64,000 bases of DNA from Noviherbaspirillum suwonense (GTDB taxonomy: Bacteria > Pseudomonadota > Gammaproteobacteria > Burkholderiales > Burkholderiaceae_D), in the NCBI RefSeq assembly GCF_900182955.1, contig NZ_FXUL01000001.1, positions 124,001 to 188,000 on the forward strand, given 5' to 3'. This document shows, piece by piece, positions 18,952 to 28,682 of this stretch. How positions within the stretch are numbered: position 1 is the stretch's first letter; the number at the start of each line of letters is the position of its first letter. The position numbers and the translations under genes were made by a program. The notes under the pieces are model-generated. The model was not told where the DNA came from. It ran no database searches and saw only the letters and a program-made list of their open reading frames with translations.

Positions 18952-20451
18952 CTAGGCAATCGCCTTCTTCACCACCGCATAGCGCTGCAGCGTCTGTTCC
19001 CGCGCTTCCTCGTGCCGCACCAGCGGCTGCGGGTAATCCGTGCCCAGTTCAACGCCGGCTTGCCGCAGCGTTTCCGGCGCGAGTTTCCATGGCGCGTGGA
19101 TGTCGCGCCCGGACAGCCTGCCCAGCTGCGGCAGCCAGCTGCGGATGAACACGCCGTCCGCATCGAATTTTTCCGACTGCGTGACCGGATTGAAGATCCT
19201 GAACCACGGCTGCGCATCGCAGCCCGATGACGCGGCCCACTGCCAGCCGCCGTTGTTGGCCGACAGGTCGTAGTCGTTGAGCCGGTCGGCGAAGTAGCGT
19301 TCTCCCCGGCGGTAGTCGATGCCCAGGTCCTTGATCAGGAAGCAGGAGGTGACCATGCGCAGCCGGTTGTGCATGAAGCCGGTTTCATTGAGCTGGCGCA
19401 TCGCCGCGTCGACCAGCGGATAGCCGGTTTTGCCATCGCACCAGGCCTGGAACATTTCGTCCGCTTCCGGCCCGGACGCCCAGGAAATGCGGTCGTAGTC
19501 GGGCTTGAATGCCTGCTGCGCGACGTGCGGGAAATGATGCAGGATGCTGAAATAAAAATCGCGCCAGATCAACTCGGACAGCCAGACCGCCGCGCCGGCG
19601 CCGCCCGCGCCATTATGCCGCTCCATCAGCGCCCGCCGCGCCAGCGAGCGCACCGACACCGTGCCGAAGCGCAAGTGCACCGACAGGTGCGAGGTGCCGC
19701 GCCGGGCCGGGTAATTGCGGGCGGTTTCATAGTCGGCAATGCAGTCCATGAACGCGTCGATCAATTCCTGGCCGCCGCTCATGCCGGGGCCGATGTCCAG
19801 CCGCGACAGGTCCGCGGGCAGGAAGCCGAGATCGGCCAGCGTCGGCAGGCCGTTCGCTGGCACCGGCGCCGGCGCCAGGCGCCCGTAGTCGGGCGTCGAC
19901 AGGTAGCGGTTGAGCAGGGGATTGGCGGCAAACGGGTCGTCCGCCGCGCCCATCAGGGTCTTGAGCCAGGCATTCTTGTACGGCGTAAAGACCGAATACG
20001 GCTTGCCGGTCTTGGTCAGCACTTCCGACTTTTCAAAGATCACCTGGTCCTTGCAGGAAATCATCCGGCGGCCGTCCGCTTTCAGCGCGGCGGACACCGC
20101 GGCGTCGCGGGCCACCGCCGCCGGTTCGTAATCCTCGTTGACGAACACGGCGGCCACGCCCAGTTCCGCCGCCAGCCGCGGTATTTCGCTTTCCGCGTGC
20201 GCATGCCGGACGATCATGCCGCCGCCGTGGCTGCGCAGTTCGGCGTCGAGCTCGGCCAGGCTCTGGTGGATGAAGGCGACCCGGCGGTCCGCGGTGGCCC
20301 CGTGCCGCTGCAGCGGATCGAGGATGGCGCGGTCGAAGATGAACACGCAATGGACACGGCGCGACAGCGTGAGCGCCTCATGCAGCGCTGCCTGGTCGAA
20401 ACTGCGCAGGTCGCGCCGGAACCATACCAGCGCTTGGTCGAAAAGGGTCAT
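18952..20451 (-). CDS. phr: Deoxyribodipyrimidine photolyase (class I CPD)
   Basis: A 499-residue light-driven DNA repair flavoprotein. The N-terminal antenna-binding alpha/beta domain starts ALVWFRRDLRSFDQAAL. The C-terminal FAD domain has GTSHLSVHLRFGTVS, ELIWRDFYFSILHHFP, GYPLVDAAMRQLNETGFMHN and WAASSGCDAQPWFRIFNP. I chose the ATG at 20449-20451; a longer frame adds 25 unrelated residues. It converges with chpA (93-bp gap) and is divergent from algH. Confidence 0.95.
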   Translation of the reverse strand: MTLFDQALVWFRRDLRSFDQAALHEALTLSRRVHCVFIFDRAILDPLQRHGATADRRVAFIHQSLAELDAELRSHGGGMIVRHAHAESEIPRLAAELGVAAVFVNEDYEPAAVARDAAVSAALKADGRRMISCKDQVIFEKSEVLTKTGKPYSVFTPYKNAWLKTLMGAADDPFAANPLLNRYLSTPDYGRLAPAPVPANGLPTLADLGFLPADLSRLDIGPGMSGGQELIDAFMDCIADYETARNYPARRGTSHLSVHLRFGTVSVRSLARRALMERHNGAGGAGAAVWLSELIWRDFYFSILHHFPHVAQQAFKPDYDRISWASGPEADEMFQAWCDGKTGYPLVDAAMRQLNETGFMHNRLRMVTSCFLIKDLGIDYRRGERYFADRLNDYDLSANNGGWQWAASSGCDAQPWFRIFNPVTQSEKFDADGVFIRSWLPQLGRLSGRDIHAPWKLAPETLRQAGVELGTDYPQPLVRHEEAREQTLQRYAVVKKAIA

Positions 20452-20560
20452 GGGAGGAAAATAGTAGCGGAAGAGGCGGCCGGAAAGGCAGGGCCGCGGG
20501 AGCTGGCATGATGCCAGAAGCGGCATCCGGGCGGGACAAAACTGCTAGAATGCGCGAACT

Positions 20561-21205
20561 ATGGCCAAGCGTAGCGACACACCTGACCCTTCATCCAGAC
20601 CGCGCAGCGCGTCGGGTCCCGATTCTGCTTCGTCGGTGGAGCCGGGGCTGCATCTTGCCAACCATTTCCTGATTGCCATGCCGTCGATGCTGGACCCGAT
20701 TTTCGGCGGCGCCGTCGTCTACATGTGCGAACACAATGAAGACGGCGCGCTCGGCGTCATCATCAACAAGCCGACCGACATGATGATGCCGACGCTGTTC
20801 GAGCGCATCGACCTGTCGCTCGACATCGACCCGAGCCGCATGGCCGACCAGCCGGTGATGTTCGGCGGCCCGGTCCAGGTCGAGCGCGGCTTCGTGCTGC
20901 ATGCGCCGTTCGGCGAATTTTCATCGATGATGAAAGTGACCGACGACATCATCCTCACCACCTCCAAGGACGTGCTCGAAACCGTCGCCGCCACCGGCGG
21001 GCCGGCCCACCTGCTGGTGACGCTGGGCTGCGCCGGCTGGAGCGCCGGCCAGCTGGAGGAAGAAATCACCCGCAACGGCTGGCTGACGGTGCCGGCCGAC
21101 CCGGCCATCATGTTCGACCTGCCGGTCGAAGAACGCTTTGTTGCCGCCCTGAAGCTGCTGGGCATCGACCCGATGATGCTCACTGGCGAGGCCGGGCATG
21201 CGTGA
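20561..21205 (+). CDS. algH: YqgE/AlgH family protein
   Basis: A 214-residue UPF0301 protein. The core begins LANHFLIAMPSMLDPIF and includes the family block VVYMCEHNEDGALGVIINKP and FGGPVQVERGFVLH. A 30-residue polar N-terminal extension precedes it. The family was named as a transcriptional regulator of alginate genes, but its biochemical role is unsettled. It is commonly next to ruvX, as here (21-bp gap), suggesting an operon algH-ruvX-pyrR-pyrB. Confidence 0.92.
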   Translation: MAKRSDTPDPSSRPRSASGPDSASSVEPGLHLANHFLIAMPSMLDPIFGGAVVYMCEHNEDGALGVIINKPTDMMMPTLFERIDLSLDIDPSRMADQPVMFGGPVQVERGFVLHAPFGEFSSMMKVTDDIILTTSKDVLETVAATGGPAHLLVTLGCAGWSAGQLEEEITRNGWLTVPADPAIMFDLPVEERFVAALKLLGIDPMMLTGEAGHA

Positions 21206-21226
21206 ATTGCAGCGGCCGGCGGCAGC

Positions 21227-21616
21227 GTGAAGACGGTGCTCGGTTTCGATTTCGGACTCAAGCGCATCGGAGTGGCAGTCGGCAATACCGGCCTGCGGCA
21301 GGCGCAGCCGCTGCTGATCATCGATGCGCCGACCAACGACGGCAAATTCGCCGCCCTCGGCAAGCTGGTCGCCGAATGGCAGCCCGCCGTCTGCGTGGTC
21401 GGCCTGCCCAGCCACCCGGACGGCGCCGAGCATGAAATGACGGTGCGCTGCCGCCGTTTCGCCAACCAGCTGCATGGCCGGTTCGGCGTCGACACCGTGC
21501 TGGTCGACGAACGCTACTCGTCCGCGGTGCTGCAGCAGCGGCGTGGCGAACGGGTGGACGACCAGTCCGCCGCCATCATCCTGCAACAATACTTTGAAGA
21601 ATATGCCCCATCCTGA
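21227..21616 (+). CDS. ruvX: Putative pre-16S rRNA nuclease / RuvX (YqgF)
   Basis: A 129-residue RNase H-fold nuclease of the YqgF family. The first catalytic Asp is in VLGFDFGLKRIGVAVG, the Glu region is WQPAVCVVGLPSHPDG, and the last Asp motif is VDERYSSAVL. In E. coli it matures the 5' end of 16S rRNA. The start is GTG at 21227. Its last 14 bases overlap pyrR. Confidence 0.93.
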   Translation: MKTVLGFDFGLKRIGVAVGNTGLRQAQPLLIIDAPTNDGKFAALGKLVAEWQPAVCVVGLPSHPDGAEHEMTVRCRRFANQLHGRFGVDTVLVDERYSSAVLQQRRGERVDDQSAAIILQQYFEEYAPS

Positions 21617-22109
21617 ACTCGACGCCGAAGCGCTGTACGCCGCGCTTGCCCGGCAAGTGAAAGACGCGCTCGCCAGCGCGGACAACGTGGCGCTGGTCGG
21701 CATCTATTCCGGCGGCGCCTGGCTGGCCGACCGGCTGGCCGCCGAATTGCCGGTGGAAGGCCGCCTCGGCTACATCGACGTCTCGTTCTACCGCGACGAC
21801 TATGCCGAGAAAGGCCTACCGGCCGAGGTCAAGCCCAGCCACATCCCGTTCGATGTCGACGGCGCGACCATCCTGCTGGTCGACGACGTGCTCTACACCG
21901 GCCGCACCACGCGCGCCGCGATCAACGAACTGTTCGACTATGGCCGGCCGGCGCGCATCATGCTGGCCGCGCTGGTGGACCGGGGCGAAAGGGAACTGCC
22001 GATCGCCGCCGACTTCGTCGCCCACACGCTTGCGCTCCAGCCCGGCGAGCGCCTCGTACTGCAACGCGCCGACGACGGCAAACTTTCCTTTACCGTAGAC
22101 CATGCATAA
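21603..22109 (+). CDS. pyrR: Bifunctional pyr regulator / uracil phosphoribosyltransferase PyrR
   Basis: A 168-residue type I phosphoribosyltransferase. The PRPP-binding loop is [20 protein letters not shown], and [20 protein letters not shown] is the N-terminal substrate loop. In Gram-positives PyrR binds pyr mRNA; in proteobacteria mainly the UPRTase activity or an unknown regulatory role is expected. The ATG lies inside the end of ruvX, and its own 3' end overlaps pyrB by 8 bases, so translation is coupled. No PyrR-type attenuator was recognised. Confidence 0.92.
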   Translation: MPHPELDAEALYAALARQVKDALASADNVALVGIYSGGAWLADRLAAELPVEGRLGYIDVSFYRDDYAEKGLPAEVKPSHIPFDVDGATILLVDDVLYTGRTTRAAINELFDYGRPARIMLAALVDRGERELPIAADFVAHTLALQPGERLVLQRADDGKLSFTVDHA

Positions 22110-23061
22110 TCCGCAACTCAACAAGAATGGCGAACTGACGCACCTGCTGACGATCGAAGGGCTGCCGCGGGCGGTGGTGACCCAGATCCTGGACACCGCG
22201 TCATCGTTCGTCGGCATCAGCGACCGCGAAGTGAAGAAGGTGCCGCTGATGCGGGGCAAGAGCGTCTTCAACCTGTTCTTCGAGAACTCGACCCGCACCC
22301 GCACCACGTTCGAAATCGCGTCCAAGCGGCTGTCGGCCGACGTGATCAACCTGAACATCTCGGCTTCCAGCGCCAGCAAGGGCGAGTCGCTGCTCGACAC
22401 CATCGACAACCTGGCGGCCATGCATGCCGACATGTTCGTGGTGCGCCATGCGCAGTCCGGCGCGCCCTACCTGATCGCCAAGCACCTGACCGACACCGGC
22501 CGCTCGCATGTCCACGTGGTCAATGCCGGCGACGGCCGCCATGCGCACCCGACCCAGGGCCTGCTGGACATGTACACGATTCGGCACTACAAGAAAGATT
22601 TTTCGAACCTGACGGTGGCCATCGTCGGCGACATCCTGCACAGCCGTGTCGCCCGTTCGGACATCCACGCGCTGACCACGCTGGGCGTGCCCGAAGTGCG
22701 CGCGATCGGCCCGCGCACGCTGCTGCCAAGCGGCCTGGAACAGCTGGGGGTGCGGGTCTTCACCGACATGCGGGAAGGGCTGAAGGATGTCGACGTGATC
22801 ATCATGCTGCGCCTGCAGAACGAGCGCATGAGCGGCGCGCTGCTGCCGTCGGCGCAGGAATACTTCAAGAGCTACGGCCTGACCACCGAACGGCTGGCGC
22901 TGGCCAAGCCGGACGCGATCGTCATGCACCCGGGTCCGATGAACCGCGGCGTGGAAATCGAATCGGCGGTCGCGGACGGCGCGCAGGCGGTGATTCTGCC
23001 GCAGGTGACCTTCGGCATCGCGGTGCGGATGGCGGTGATGAGCATCATCGCGGGGAATTGA
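22102..23061 (+). CDS. pyrB: Aspartate carbamoyltransferase catalytic subunit
   Basis: A 319-residue enzyme that makes N-carbamoyl-aspartate, the first committed pyrimidine step. Carbamoyl-phosphate motif [13 protein letters not shown], then [12 protein letters not shown], and [13 protein letters not shown] near the C-terminus. It overlaps pyrR, and 570 bp downstream lies the dihydroorotase-like gene with which this ATCase type forms a dodecameric complex in pseudomonads. Confidence 0.96.
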   Translation: MHNPQLNKNGELTHLLTIEGLPRAVVTQILDTASSFVGISDREVKKVPLMRGKSVFNLFFENSTRTRTTFEIASKRLSADVINLNISASSASKGESLLDTIDNLAAMHADMFVVRHAQSGAPYLIAKHLTDTGRSHVHVVNAGDGRHAHPTQGLLDMYTIRHYKKDFSNLTVAIVGDILHSRVARSDIHALTTLGVPEVRAIGPRTLLPSGLEQLGVRVFTDMREGLKDVDVIIMLRLQNERMSGALLPSAQEYFKSYGLTTERLALAKPDAIVMHPGPMNRGVEIESAVADGAQAVILPQVTFGIAVRMAVMSIIAGN

Positions 23062-23357
23062 CCTTGTTCCACGTGTACCTGCTTTCCTGTGCGGATGGCA
23101 GCTATTACGTGGGGCATACGGATAGCCTGGAAATGCGGGTGGGGCAGCATCGGGCCGGGGTGTGCGAGGGGTACACGCGGTCGCGGCTACCGGTGGAACT
23201 GCTGAAGGCGGAAGGGTTCGAGACGCGGCTGGAAGCGCTCTCGGCGGAAATGCAGTTGAAAGGCTGGTCGCGGGCGAAGAAGGAGGCTTGGGTGAGGGGG
23301 GATTTTGCGTTGTTGAAGGTGTTGGCGAAGAAAAACTTTTCGAGGACAGGCAAGTGA
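23058..23357 (+). CDS. GIY-YIG nuclease superfamily small protein
   Basis: A 99-residue single-domain protein: [17 protein letters not shown] is the GIY-YIG core, followed by R27 and the QHRAG and [13 protein letters not shown] helical part, then [20 protein letters not shown] residues. Proteins of this UPF0213-like group are presumed nucleases of unknown substrate. The best start is TTG at 23058, overlapping the pyrB stop by 4 bases. It is not part of pyrimidine synthesis. Confidence 0.82.
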   Translation: MTLFHVYLLSCADGSYYVGHTDSLEMRVGQHRAGVCEGYTRSRLPVELLKAEGFETRLEALSAEMQLKGWSRAKKEAWVRGDFALLKVLAKKNFSRTGK

Positions 23358-23376
23358 TTTGGGGGCCGGGTGCCTT

Positions 23377-23413
23377 CCTTCGATACGGCCTGCGGCCTAC
23401 TCAGGACGAACGG
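23377..23413 (+). repeat. 37-bp inverted repeat, left copy (REP-like)
   Basis: A 37-bp sequence starting CCTTCGATACGGCCTGC, whose exact reverse complement lies at 23505-23541. It contains an internal GGCC-TGC-GGCC mini-hairpin. The two copies face each other across 91 bp between the GIY-YIG gene and pyrC', as in REP/BIME-type extragenic elements. Confidence 0.85.
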
Positions 23414-23504
23414 AGGTGGGGGTTGGCAAACCCAAAGGCGACGGTCGTTTGCGCGTTTGACTGCCCTGCATTGCTGTTCGTAGGAAGTACACCTTTACAA
23501 CCAC

Positions 23505-23541
23505 CCGTTCGTCCTGAGTAGGCCGCAGGCCGTATCGAAGG
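23505..23541 (-). repeat. 37-bp inverted repeat, right copy (REP-like)
   Basis: Perfect reverse complement of 23377-23413, beginning CCGTTCGTCCTGAGTAGG on the plus strand. The 91-bp spacer holds no gene. The pair could fold into one long hairpin in RNA and may act as a transcription barrier upstream of pyrC'. Confidence 0.85.
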
Positions 23542-23631
23542 AGGCCCCGCAGCACCGTAACATCCGCAACGCATGTCAGTATATTGAACAGAAAAACGCC
23601 AGGAATACCTGGCGCCAGCATCAAGGTGAAC

Positions 23632-24915
23632 ATGAAACTGCATATCAAGAACGGCCGCCTGATCGACCCGGCCAACAAGATCGACGCGCAACACGACCTC
23701 TACCTCGCCGACGGCAAGGTCGCCGCCGTTGGCGCCGCGCCCGCCGATTTCCAGCCCGACCAGACCATCGACGCCAGCGGCCTGATCGTCGTCCCCGGCC
23801 TGGTCGACCTTTCCGCCCGGCTGCGCGAACCCGGCTATGAATACAAGGCCACGCTCGAGTCCGAGTTGCAGGCGGCAATACAGGGCGGCGTCACCAGCCT
23901 GGTGTGCCCACCGGACACCGACCCGGTCCTGGATGAACCCGGCCTGGTCGAAATGCTTCGCCACCGCGCCCGCACGATGAACCAAGCCCATGTCTACCCG
24001 CTGGGCGCGCTGACCGTCGGCCTCAAGGGCACGGCGCTGACCGAGATGGCCGAGCTGACCGATGCCGGCTGCGTCGGTTTTTCGCAGGCCGAGGAGCCGA
24101 TCCTCGACACCACCGTGCTGATGCGCGCCATGCAATATGCGCAAACCTTCGGCTACACGGTCTGGCTGCGCGCGCAGGATGCGCATGTCGGCCGCAGCGG
24201 CATCGCGCACAGCGGGCCGATCGCGTCGCGGCTGGGCTTGTCCGGCGTGCCGGTCATGGCCGAGACCATTGCGCTGTACACGATATTCGAACTGATGCGT
24301 GCCACCGGCGCCCGCGTCCACCTGTGCCGCATCTCGTCGGCTGCCGGCGTCGCGCTGGTCAGGGCGGCGCGCCAGGAAGGGCTGCGGCTGAGCTGCGACG
24401 TCGGCGCCCACCATGTCCACATGACCGACGCCGACATCGGCTACTTCGACGCCAACGCGCGCCTGACGCCGCCGCTGCGCTCGCAGCGCGACCGCGACGG
24501 CCTGCGCCAGGGCCTGATGGACGGCACCATCGACGCGATCTGCTCCGACCACACCCCGGTCGACGACGACGAGAAACTGCTGCCCTTCGGCGAAGCCTCC
24601 CCCGGCGCCACCGGGCTGGAACTGCTGCTGTCGCTGGCGCTGAAATGGGCCGACGAAGCAGGGAAGGGCGACAGCCTGTCGATGGCGATCGGCAAGATCA
24701 GCGCCGACGCCGCCCGGGTCGCCGGCCTGCCCGGCGGCCGGCTGGAGGCGGGCGCCCCGGCGGACATCTGCATCTTCGATCCTGATGCGCGCTGGACCGT
24801 CAACGCCGCCTCGCTCGCCAGCCAGGGCAAGCACACGCCTTTCCTCGGCTACGAGTTGCGCGGCCAGGTGCGCCACACCATCGTCGCCGGCCAGGTCGTG
24901 TTTCAGCGCCGATGA
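23632..24915 (+). CDS. pyrX: Dihydroorotase-like protein, probably non-catalytic (PyrC'/PyrX type)
   Basis: A 427-residue amidohydrolase-fold protein of the class I dihydroorotase family. The metal-binding H-x-H of true enzymes (D-x-H-x-H-x-R-E-P-G) reads D59-L-S61-A-R63-L-REPG here, so both histidines are lost. A further ligand is replaced in HLCRISSAAG (normally HLCHxSS). ICSDHTPVDDDEK keeps the late Asp. This matches the inactive PyrC' that pseudomonad ATCase (PyrB) needs for assembly. I chose the ATG at 23632 with AAGGTG upstream; a longer frame starts at 23584. A catalytic dihydroorotase must lie elsewhere. Confidence 0.88.
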   Translation: MKLHIKNGRLIDPANKIDAQHDLYLADGKVAAVGAAPADFQPDQTIDASGLIVVPGLVDLSARLREPGYEYKATLESELQAAIQGGVTSLVCPPDTDPVLDEPGLVEMLRHRARTMNQAHVYPLGALTVGLKGTALTEMAELTDAGCVGFSQAEEPILDTTVLMRAMQYAQTFGYTVWLRAQDAHVGRSGIAHSGPIASRLGLSGVPVMAETIALYTIFELMRATGARVHLCRISSAAGVALVRAARQEGLRLSCDVGAHHVHMTDADIGYFDANARLTPPLRSQRDRDGLRQGLMDGTIDAICSDHTPVDDDEKLLPFGEASPGATGLELLLSLALKWADEAGKGDSLSMAIGKISADAARVAGLPGGRLEAGAPADICIFDPDARWTVNAASLASQGKHTPFLGYELRGQVRHTIVAGQVVFQRR

Positions 24916-24940
24916 GCAGGTTCATCGCGAAAGACGCGGC

Positions 24941-25675
24941 ATGACCGGGTTCCACCTGCTGCGCGTGGTGCTGCACCTTTTCCAGGGCCTCGCCACCTGC
25001 GCACTGGTGTTCCCGCTGGCCGGCCCCGCCATGCGCGAGCGGCGCATACGGAACTGGTCGCGCAAGCTGCTGGCAATCTGCGGCGTGCGGCTGGTGGTGA
25101 AGGGCGCCATATCGGACAGCCCGGCGCTGATCGTCTGCAATCACATCTCCTGGCTGGATATCTTCGCCGTCAACACCTGCCGCCCATGCCGCTTCGTCGC
25201 CAAGTCCGACATCCGCGACTGGCCGCTGCTGGGATGGCTATGCGACCGCGCCGGCACCATCTTCATCGCCCGCGGCCGCCAGCGCGACGTGCGCCGCATC
25301 TTCCAGGGCCTGGTGCAGAGCATCCATGCCGGCGAGCGCGTGGCCTTCTTCCCGGAGGGAACCACGTCCCTGCAGGGCACCGTGCTGCCATTCCACGCCA
25401 ACCTGTTCGAGGCGGCGATCGATGCCGACGTGCCGGTGCAGCCGTATGCGCTGCGCTACCTGGACCGCAGCGGCCAGCCGCACCCGGCGGTCGACTACGT
25501 GGGCGAGACGACTTTCGTGCAGAGCATGCTGACGATCCTGCGGCACAGGGACATCACGGCGGAACTGCTGGTGCTGCAAGCGATGCCAAGCGCCGGCGCG
25601 CATCGGCGCGAGCTGGCGGTGGCGGCGCATGATGCGATTGCGGGGGCGCTGGGGGCGACGAGCGTGCCTGCCTAG
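24941..25675 (+). CDS. plsC: 1-acyl-sn-glycerol-3-phosphate acyltransferase
   Basis: A 244-residue membrane-bound acyltransferase that makes phosphatidic acid or a related lipid. It has an N-terminal hydrophobic segment (about 8-30), the catalytic NHxxxxD as NHISWLD, the glycerol-phosphate motif FFPEGTTS, and the PVQPYALRY block. The ATG at 24941 lies 25 bp after pyrX and gives a normal length. It converges with apaH, overlapping by 4 bases. Confidence 0.9.
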   Translation: MTGFHLLRVVLHLFQGLATCALVFPLAGPAMRERRIRNWSRKLLAICGVRLVVKGAISDSPALIVCNHISWLDIFAVNTCRPCRFVAKSDIRDWPLLGWLCDRAGTIFIARGRQRDVRRIFQGLVQSIHAGERVAFFPEGTTSLQGTVLPFHANLFEAAIDADVPVQPYALRYLDRSGQPHPAVDYVGETTFVQSMLTILRHRDITAELLVLQAMPSAGAHRRELAVAAHDAIAGALGATSVPA

Positions 25676-26490
25676 CCAGGCTGCTGGTATTGCGGACAGT
25701 CGACCTGCACGATTTCCCGGTCGTCCAGCGACACCGCGGTGAGCTGGCCGCCCCAGACGCAGCCGGTATCCAGCGCGATGAAATCCGGCCGCATCACCAG
25801 GCCCAGCGTCGACCAGTGTCCGCACACCACCGTTGCGTCCAGCGAGCGACGGCCGGGCACGTCGAACCACGGCATGAAGCCAGCGGGCGCTTCGCCTGCG
25901 CCGTCCTTGGTATGAAAATCCATCGTCCCGTCCGATGAGCAGAAACGGATCCGTGTCAGCGCATTGACGATAAAGCGCAGGCGGTCGACGCCCTGCAGCC
26001 TATCGTCCCAACGCGCCGGTTCGTTGCCATACATGCCACGCAGGAACGTCAGCCAGTCCGGCCCGCGCAGCGCCGTCTCCACCTCCTGCGCCAGTTCCAG
26101 CGCCTGTGCCGCCGTCCATTGCGGCACCAGCCCGGCATGCACCATCAGGTAATCGCCCTCGCGCAAGGCCATTGGACGAAAACGCAGCCAGTCCAGCAGC
26201 TCGTCGCGGTCGGGGGCGGACAGAATGTCGTCCAATGTGTCGCCGCGGCCTGGCTTGCGGATGCCGTTGGCGACTGCCAGCAGGTGCAGGTCATGGTTGC
26301 CGAGCACCATGTCCGCATCGTCGCCCAGCGCGCGAACTTCGCGTAGCATGGCCAGCGACTGCGGACCGCGGTTGACGGCGTCGCCGACGAAGATAAGGCG
26401 GGCGTCGGCGGTGCGGGAGCGGATTTTGGAGATGAGGGCCAGCGCGCGGGAGTGGCAGCCCTGGATGTCGCCGATGGCGTAGGTGGTCAT
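25672..26490 (-). CDS. apaH: Bis(5'-nucleosyl)-tetraphosphatase, symmetrical
   Basis: A 272-residue metallophosphatase that splits Ap4A to two ADP. The metal motifs are in order: [31 protein letters not shown], then [10 protein letters not shown], and [10 protein letters not shown] near residue 220. Upstream is the AT-rich edge of the polysaccharide locus. Confidence 0.95.
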   Translation of the reverse strand: MTTYAIGDIQGCHSRALALISKIRSRTADARLIFVGDAVNRGPQSLAMLREVRALGDDADMVLGNHDLHLLAVANGIRKPGRGDTLDDILSAPDRDELLDWLRFRPMALREGDYLMVHAGLVPQWTAAQALELAQEVETALRGPDWLTFLRGMYGNEPARWDDRLQGVDRLRFIVNALTRIRFCSSDGTMDFHTKDGAGEAPAGFMPWFDVPGRRSLDATVVCGHWSTLGLVMRPDFIALDTGCVWGGQLTAVSLDDREIVQVDCPQYQQPG

Positions 26491-26548
26491 TGGGTAAAGT
26501 ATGATTTTGTGAGTAATTGCTCTTGGATAAAATTTTGGCAGATCTGGG

Positions 26549-26623
26549 CCTGCGTGTAGCTCAGTTTGGTAAATAAAGCTGGCTTTTTACAAATTTTTTC
26601 TATATTCGCTGGCTCTACGCGGG
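26549..26623 (+). other. tRNA-like relic before the rml operon (weak)
   Basis: The 199-bp gap between apaH and rmlB contains GTAGCTCAGTTTGGTAAA, close to the tRNA D-arm consensus. CCTGCG (26549-26554) can pair with CGCGGG (26618-26623) at tRNA-like distance. No anticodon stem or T-arm could be fitted, so it is at most a decayed tRNA remnant, or chance. Confidence 0.2.
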
Positions 26624-26689
26624 ACGATGGACGCAGTTACCGTAAAATAACCGGCTTGTGGAATTGTTTGGTTACAAAAAGGCAATGTT

Positions 26690-27772
26690 ATGATTTTGGT
26701 TACGGGCGGTGCAGGTTTCATCGGGTCCAACTTTGTTCTGGACTGGCTAAGTCAGGAGTCGGAAGGCGTTATCAATCTCGATAAGCTCACCTACGCGGGC
26801 AATCTGAGCAATTTGGAAGCTGTTCGTAACGACGAGCGCCATGTGTTCGTGCATGGGGACATTGGTGACCAAGCGCTTGTTGAGAAGCTGCTTGTAGAGC
26901 ATAAGCCACGAGCCATCGTGCACTTCGCGGCCGAAAGCCATGTTGACCGCTCGATACACGGTCCTGCTGCGTTCATTGAAACTAATGTCAATGGTACCTT
27001 TGCATTGCTGGAGGCGGCAAAGAGCTATTGGACAAAGCTGGAAGCACCAGAGCGCACTGAATTTCGTTTCCTGCATGTATCGACCGATGAAGTATACGGG
27101 TCGCTAGGCCCATCTGATCCTCCTTTCTCGGAAACCAATGCTTATGAACCGAACAGTCCGTATTCGGCATCCAAAGCGGCATCGGACCATCTGGTAAGGG
27201 CGTACCACCATACTTATGGCTTGCCGACGCTGACCACTAATTGCTCGAATAATTATGGTCCCTTTCATTTTCCGGAAAAGCTGATTCCACTAATCATTGC
27301 CAATGCGCGTGCGGGCAAGCCATTGCCGATCTATGGCGATGGCCAGCAAATTCGCGACTGGTTATACGTGAAAGATCATTGCGCGGCAATTCGTCGAGTA
27401 CTTGACTCCGGTCGTCTCGGTGAGACCTACAATATTGGCGGGTGGAACGAAAAGGCTAACCTCGACGTGGTGCACACGCTGTGCGACATACTCGACCAGC
27501 TTGCGCCGCGCCAGCAAGGCGGCAGCTATCGCGAACAGATCACCTATGTTGCCGACCGCCCCGGACATGACCGCCGCTATGCGATCGACGCCCGCAAGAT
27601 TGAACGCGAGCTGCGCTGGAAGCCGGTGGAAACGTTCGAGACCGGCATCGGCAAGACCGTACAGTGGTATCTCGACAATACGCAGTGGGTGCAGAACGTG
27701 CAGTCCGGCGACTATATGAAATGGATGGAGCGCAATTACGACCAGCGCGACAGCGAAAGGAAACAGGCATGA
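26690..27772 (+). CDS. rmlB: dTDP-glucose 4,6-dehydratase
   Basis: A 360-residue extended SDR enzyme, second step of dTDP-L-rhamnose synthesis. NAD-binding [10 protein letters not shown], catalytic [10 protein letters not shown], and YSASKAASD with the YxxxK pair. AAAGGCA precedes the ATG. It is first of the rmlBACD operon; rmlA overlaps its stop by 4 bases. Confidence 0.96.
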   Translation: MILVTGGAGFIGSNFVLDWLSQESEGVINLDKLTYAGNLSNLEAVRNDERHVFVHGDIGDQALVEKLLVEHKPRAIVHFAAESHVDRSIHGPAAFIETNVNGTFALLEAAKSYWTKLEAPERTEFRFLHVSTDEVYGSLGPSDPPFSETNAYEPNSPYSASKAASDHLVRAYHHTYGLPTLTTNCSNNYGPFHFPEKLIPLIIANARAGKPLPIYGDGQQIRDWLYVKDHCAAIRRVLDSGRLGETYNIGGWNEKANLDVVHTLCDILDQLAPRQQGGSYREQITYVADRPGHDRRYAIDARKIERELRWKPVETFETGIGKTVQWYLDNTQWVQNVQSGDYMKWMERNYDQRDSERKQA

Positions 27773-28668
27773 GCGCTCAACTGCAATCGGCCCGCAAGGG
27801 CATTATCCTCGCCGGCGGCTCCGGCACCCGGCTGTACCCGGTTACGATGTCAGTTTCAAAGCAGCTGCTGCCGGTCTATGACAAGCCGATGATCTACTAT
27901 CCGCTGGCCACGCTGATGCTAGCTGGCATACGCGAGATCCTGATCATCTCGACGCCGCAGGACACACCGCGCTTCGCCGATCTGCTGTGCGATGGCAGCC
28001 AGTGGGGCTTGTCGATAACGTATGCGACGCAGCCGTCGCCGGACGGACTGGCGCAGGCGTTCATAATCGGCCGCGAGTTCGTTGGCGGCGCGCCGTCGGC
28101 GCTGATCCTGGGAGACAACATTTATTACGGTCATGACTTCGAGCCGCAATTGCGCGAGGCGACGCTCAAGAACGAAGGCTCGACGGTATTTGCCTATCAC
28201 GTGACCGATCCGGAACGGTATGGCGTGGTCGAGTTCGACAAGGACCGCCGCGCGATCAGCATCGAAGAAAAGCCGCTGGTGCCGAAGTCCAACTACGCGG
28301 TGACGGGCCTTTATTTCTACGATACGAACGTCTGCGACATCGCGGCCGACATCAAGCCATCGCCACGTGGCGAGCTAGAGATTACCGACGTCAACCGGGT
28401 CTACCTTGAGCGCAATGCGTTAAACGTTGAACTGCTGGGACGCGGCATGGCTTGGCTCGACACGGGCACGCATGAATCACTGCTGGACGCTTCCCACTTC
28501 ATCGCGACGATCGAACGACGGCAGGGGTTGAAAGTTTGCTGCCCGGAGGAGATTGCGTTCCGCCGCAACTACATCGACGCTGCGCAACTTGAACGTCTGG
28601 CCGAGCCGCTGAAGAAAAATGGCTATGGCAAATACCTTCTGCAGCTACTGAACACCACGGTTTACTGA
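27769..28668 (+). CDS. rmlA: Glucose-1-phosphate thymidylyltransferase
   Basis: A 299-residue nucleotidyltransferase that makes dTDP-glucose from Glc-1-P and dTTP. The N-terminal signature is [14 protein letters not shown], with [18 protein letters not shown], then LGDNIYYG and the [16 protein letters not shown] block. The ATG overlaps the rmlB stop (ATGA). A diverged, broken second copy of its N-terminal part lies at 30353-30600. Confidence 0.97.
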   Translation: MSAQLQSARKGIILAGGSGTRLYPVTMSVSKQLLPVYDKPMIYYPLATLMLAGIREILIISTPQDTPRFADLLCDGSQWGLSITYATQPSPDGLAQAFIIGREFVGGAPSALILGDNIYYGHDFEPQLREATLKNEGSTVFAYHVTDPERYGVVEFDKDRRAISIEEKPLVPKSNYAVTGLYFYDTNVCDIAADIKPSPRGELEITDVNRVYLERNALNVELLGRGMAWLDTGTHESLLDASHFIATIERRQGLKVCCPEEIAFRRNYIDAAQLERLAEPLKKNGYGKYLLQLLNTTVY

Positions 28669-28682
28669 GCAACCACATTCCT

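Noticed and set aside
21206..21602. PyrR-type attenuator for the pyr genes
   Set aside because: pyrR starts inside ruvX and pyrB inside pyrR; there is no leader space for an attenuator.
26541..26600. JUMPstart/ops element before the polysaccharide locus
   Set aside because: The sequence resembles a tRNA D-arm more than the ops consensus GGCGGTAGC; no match to the ops core.
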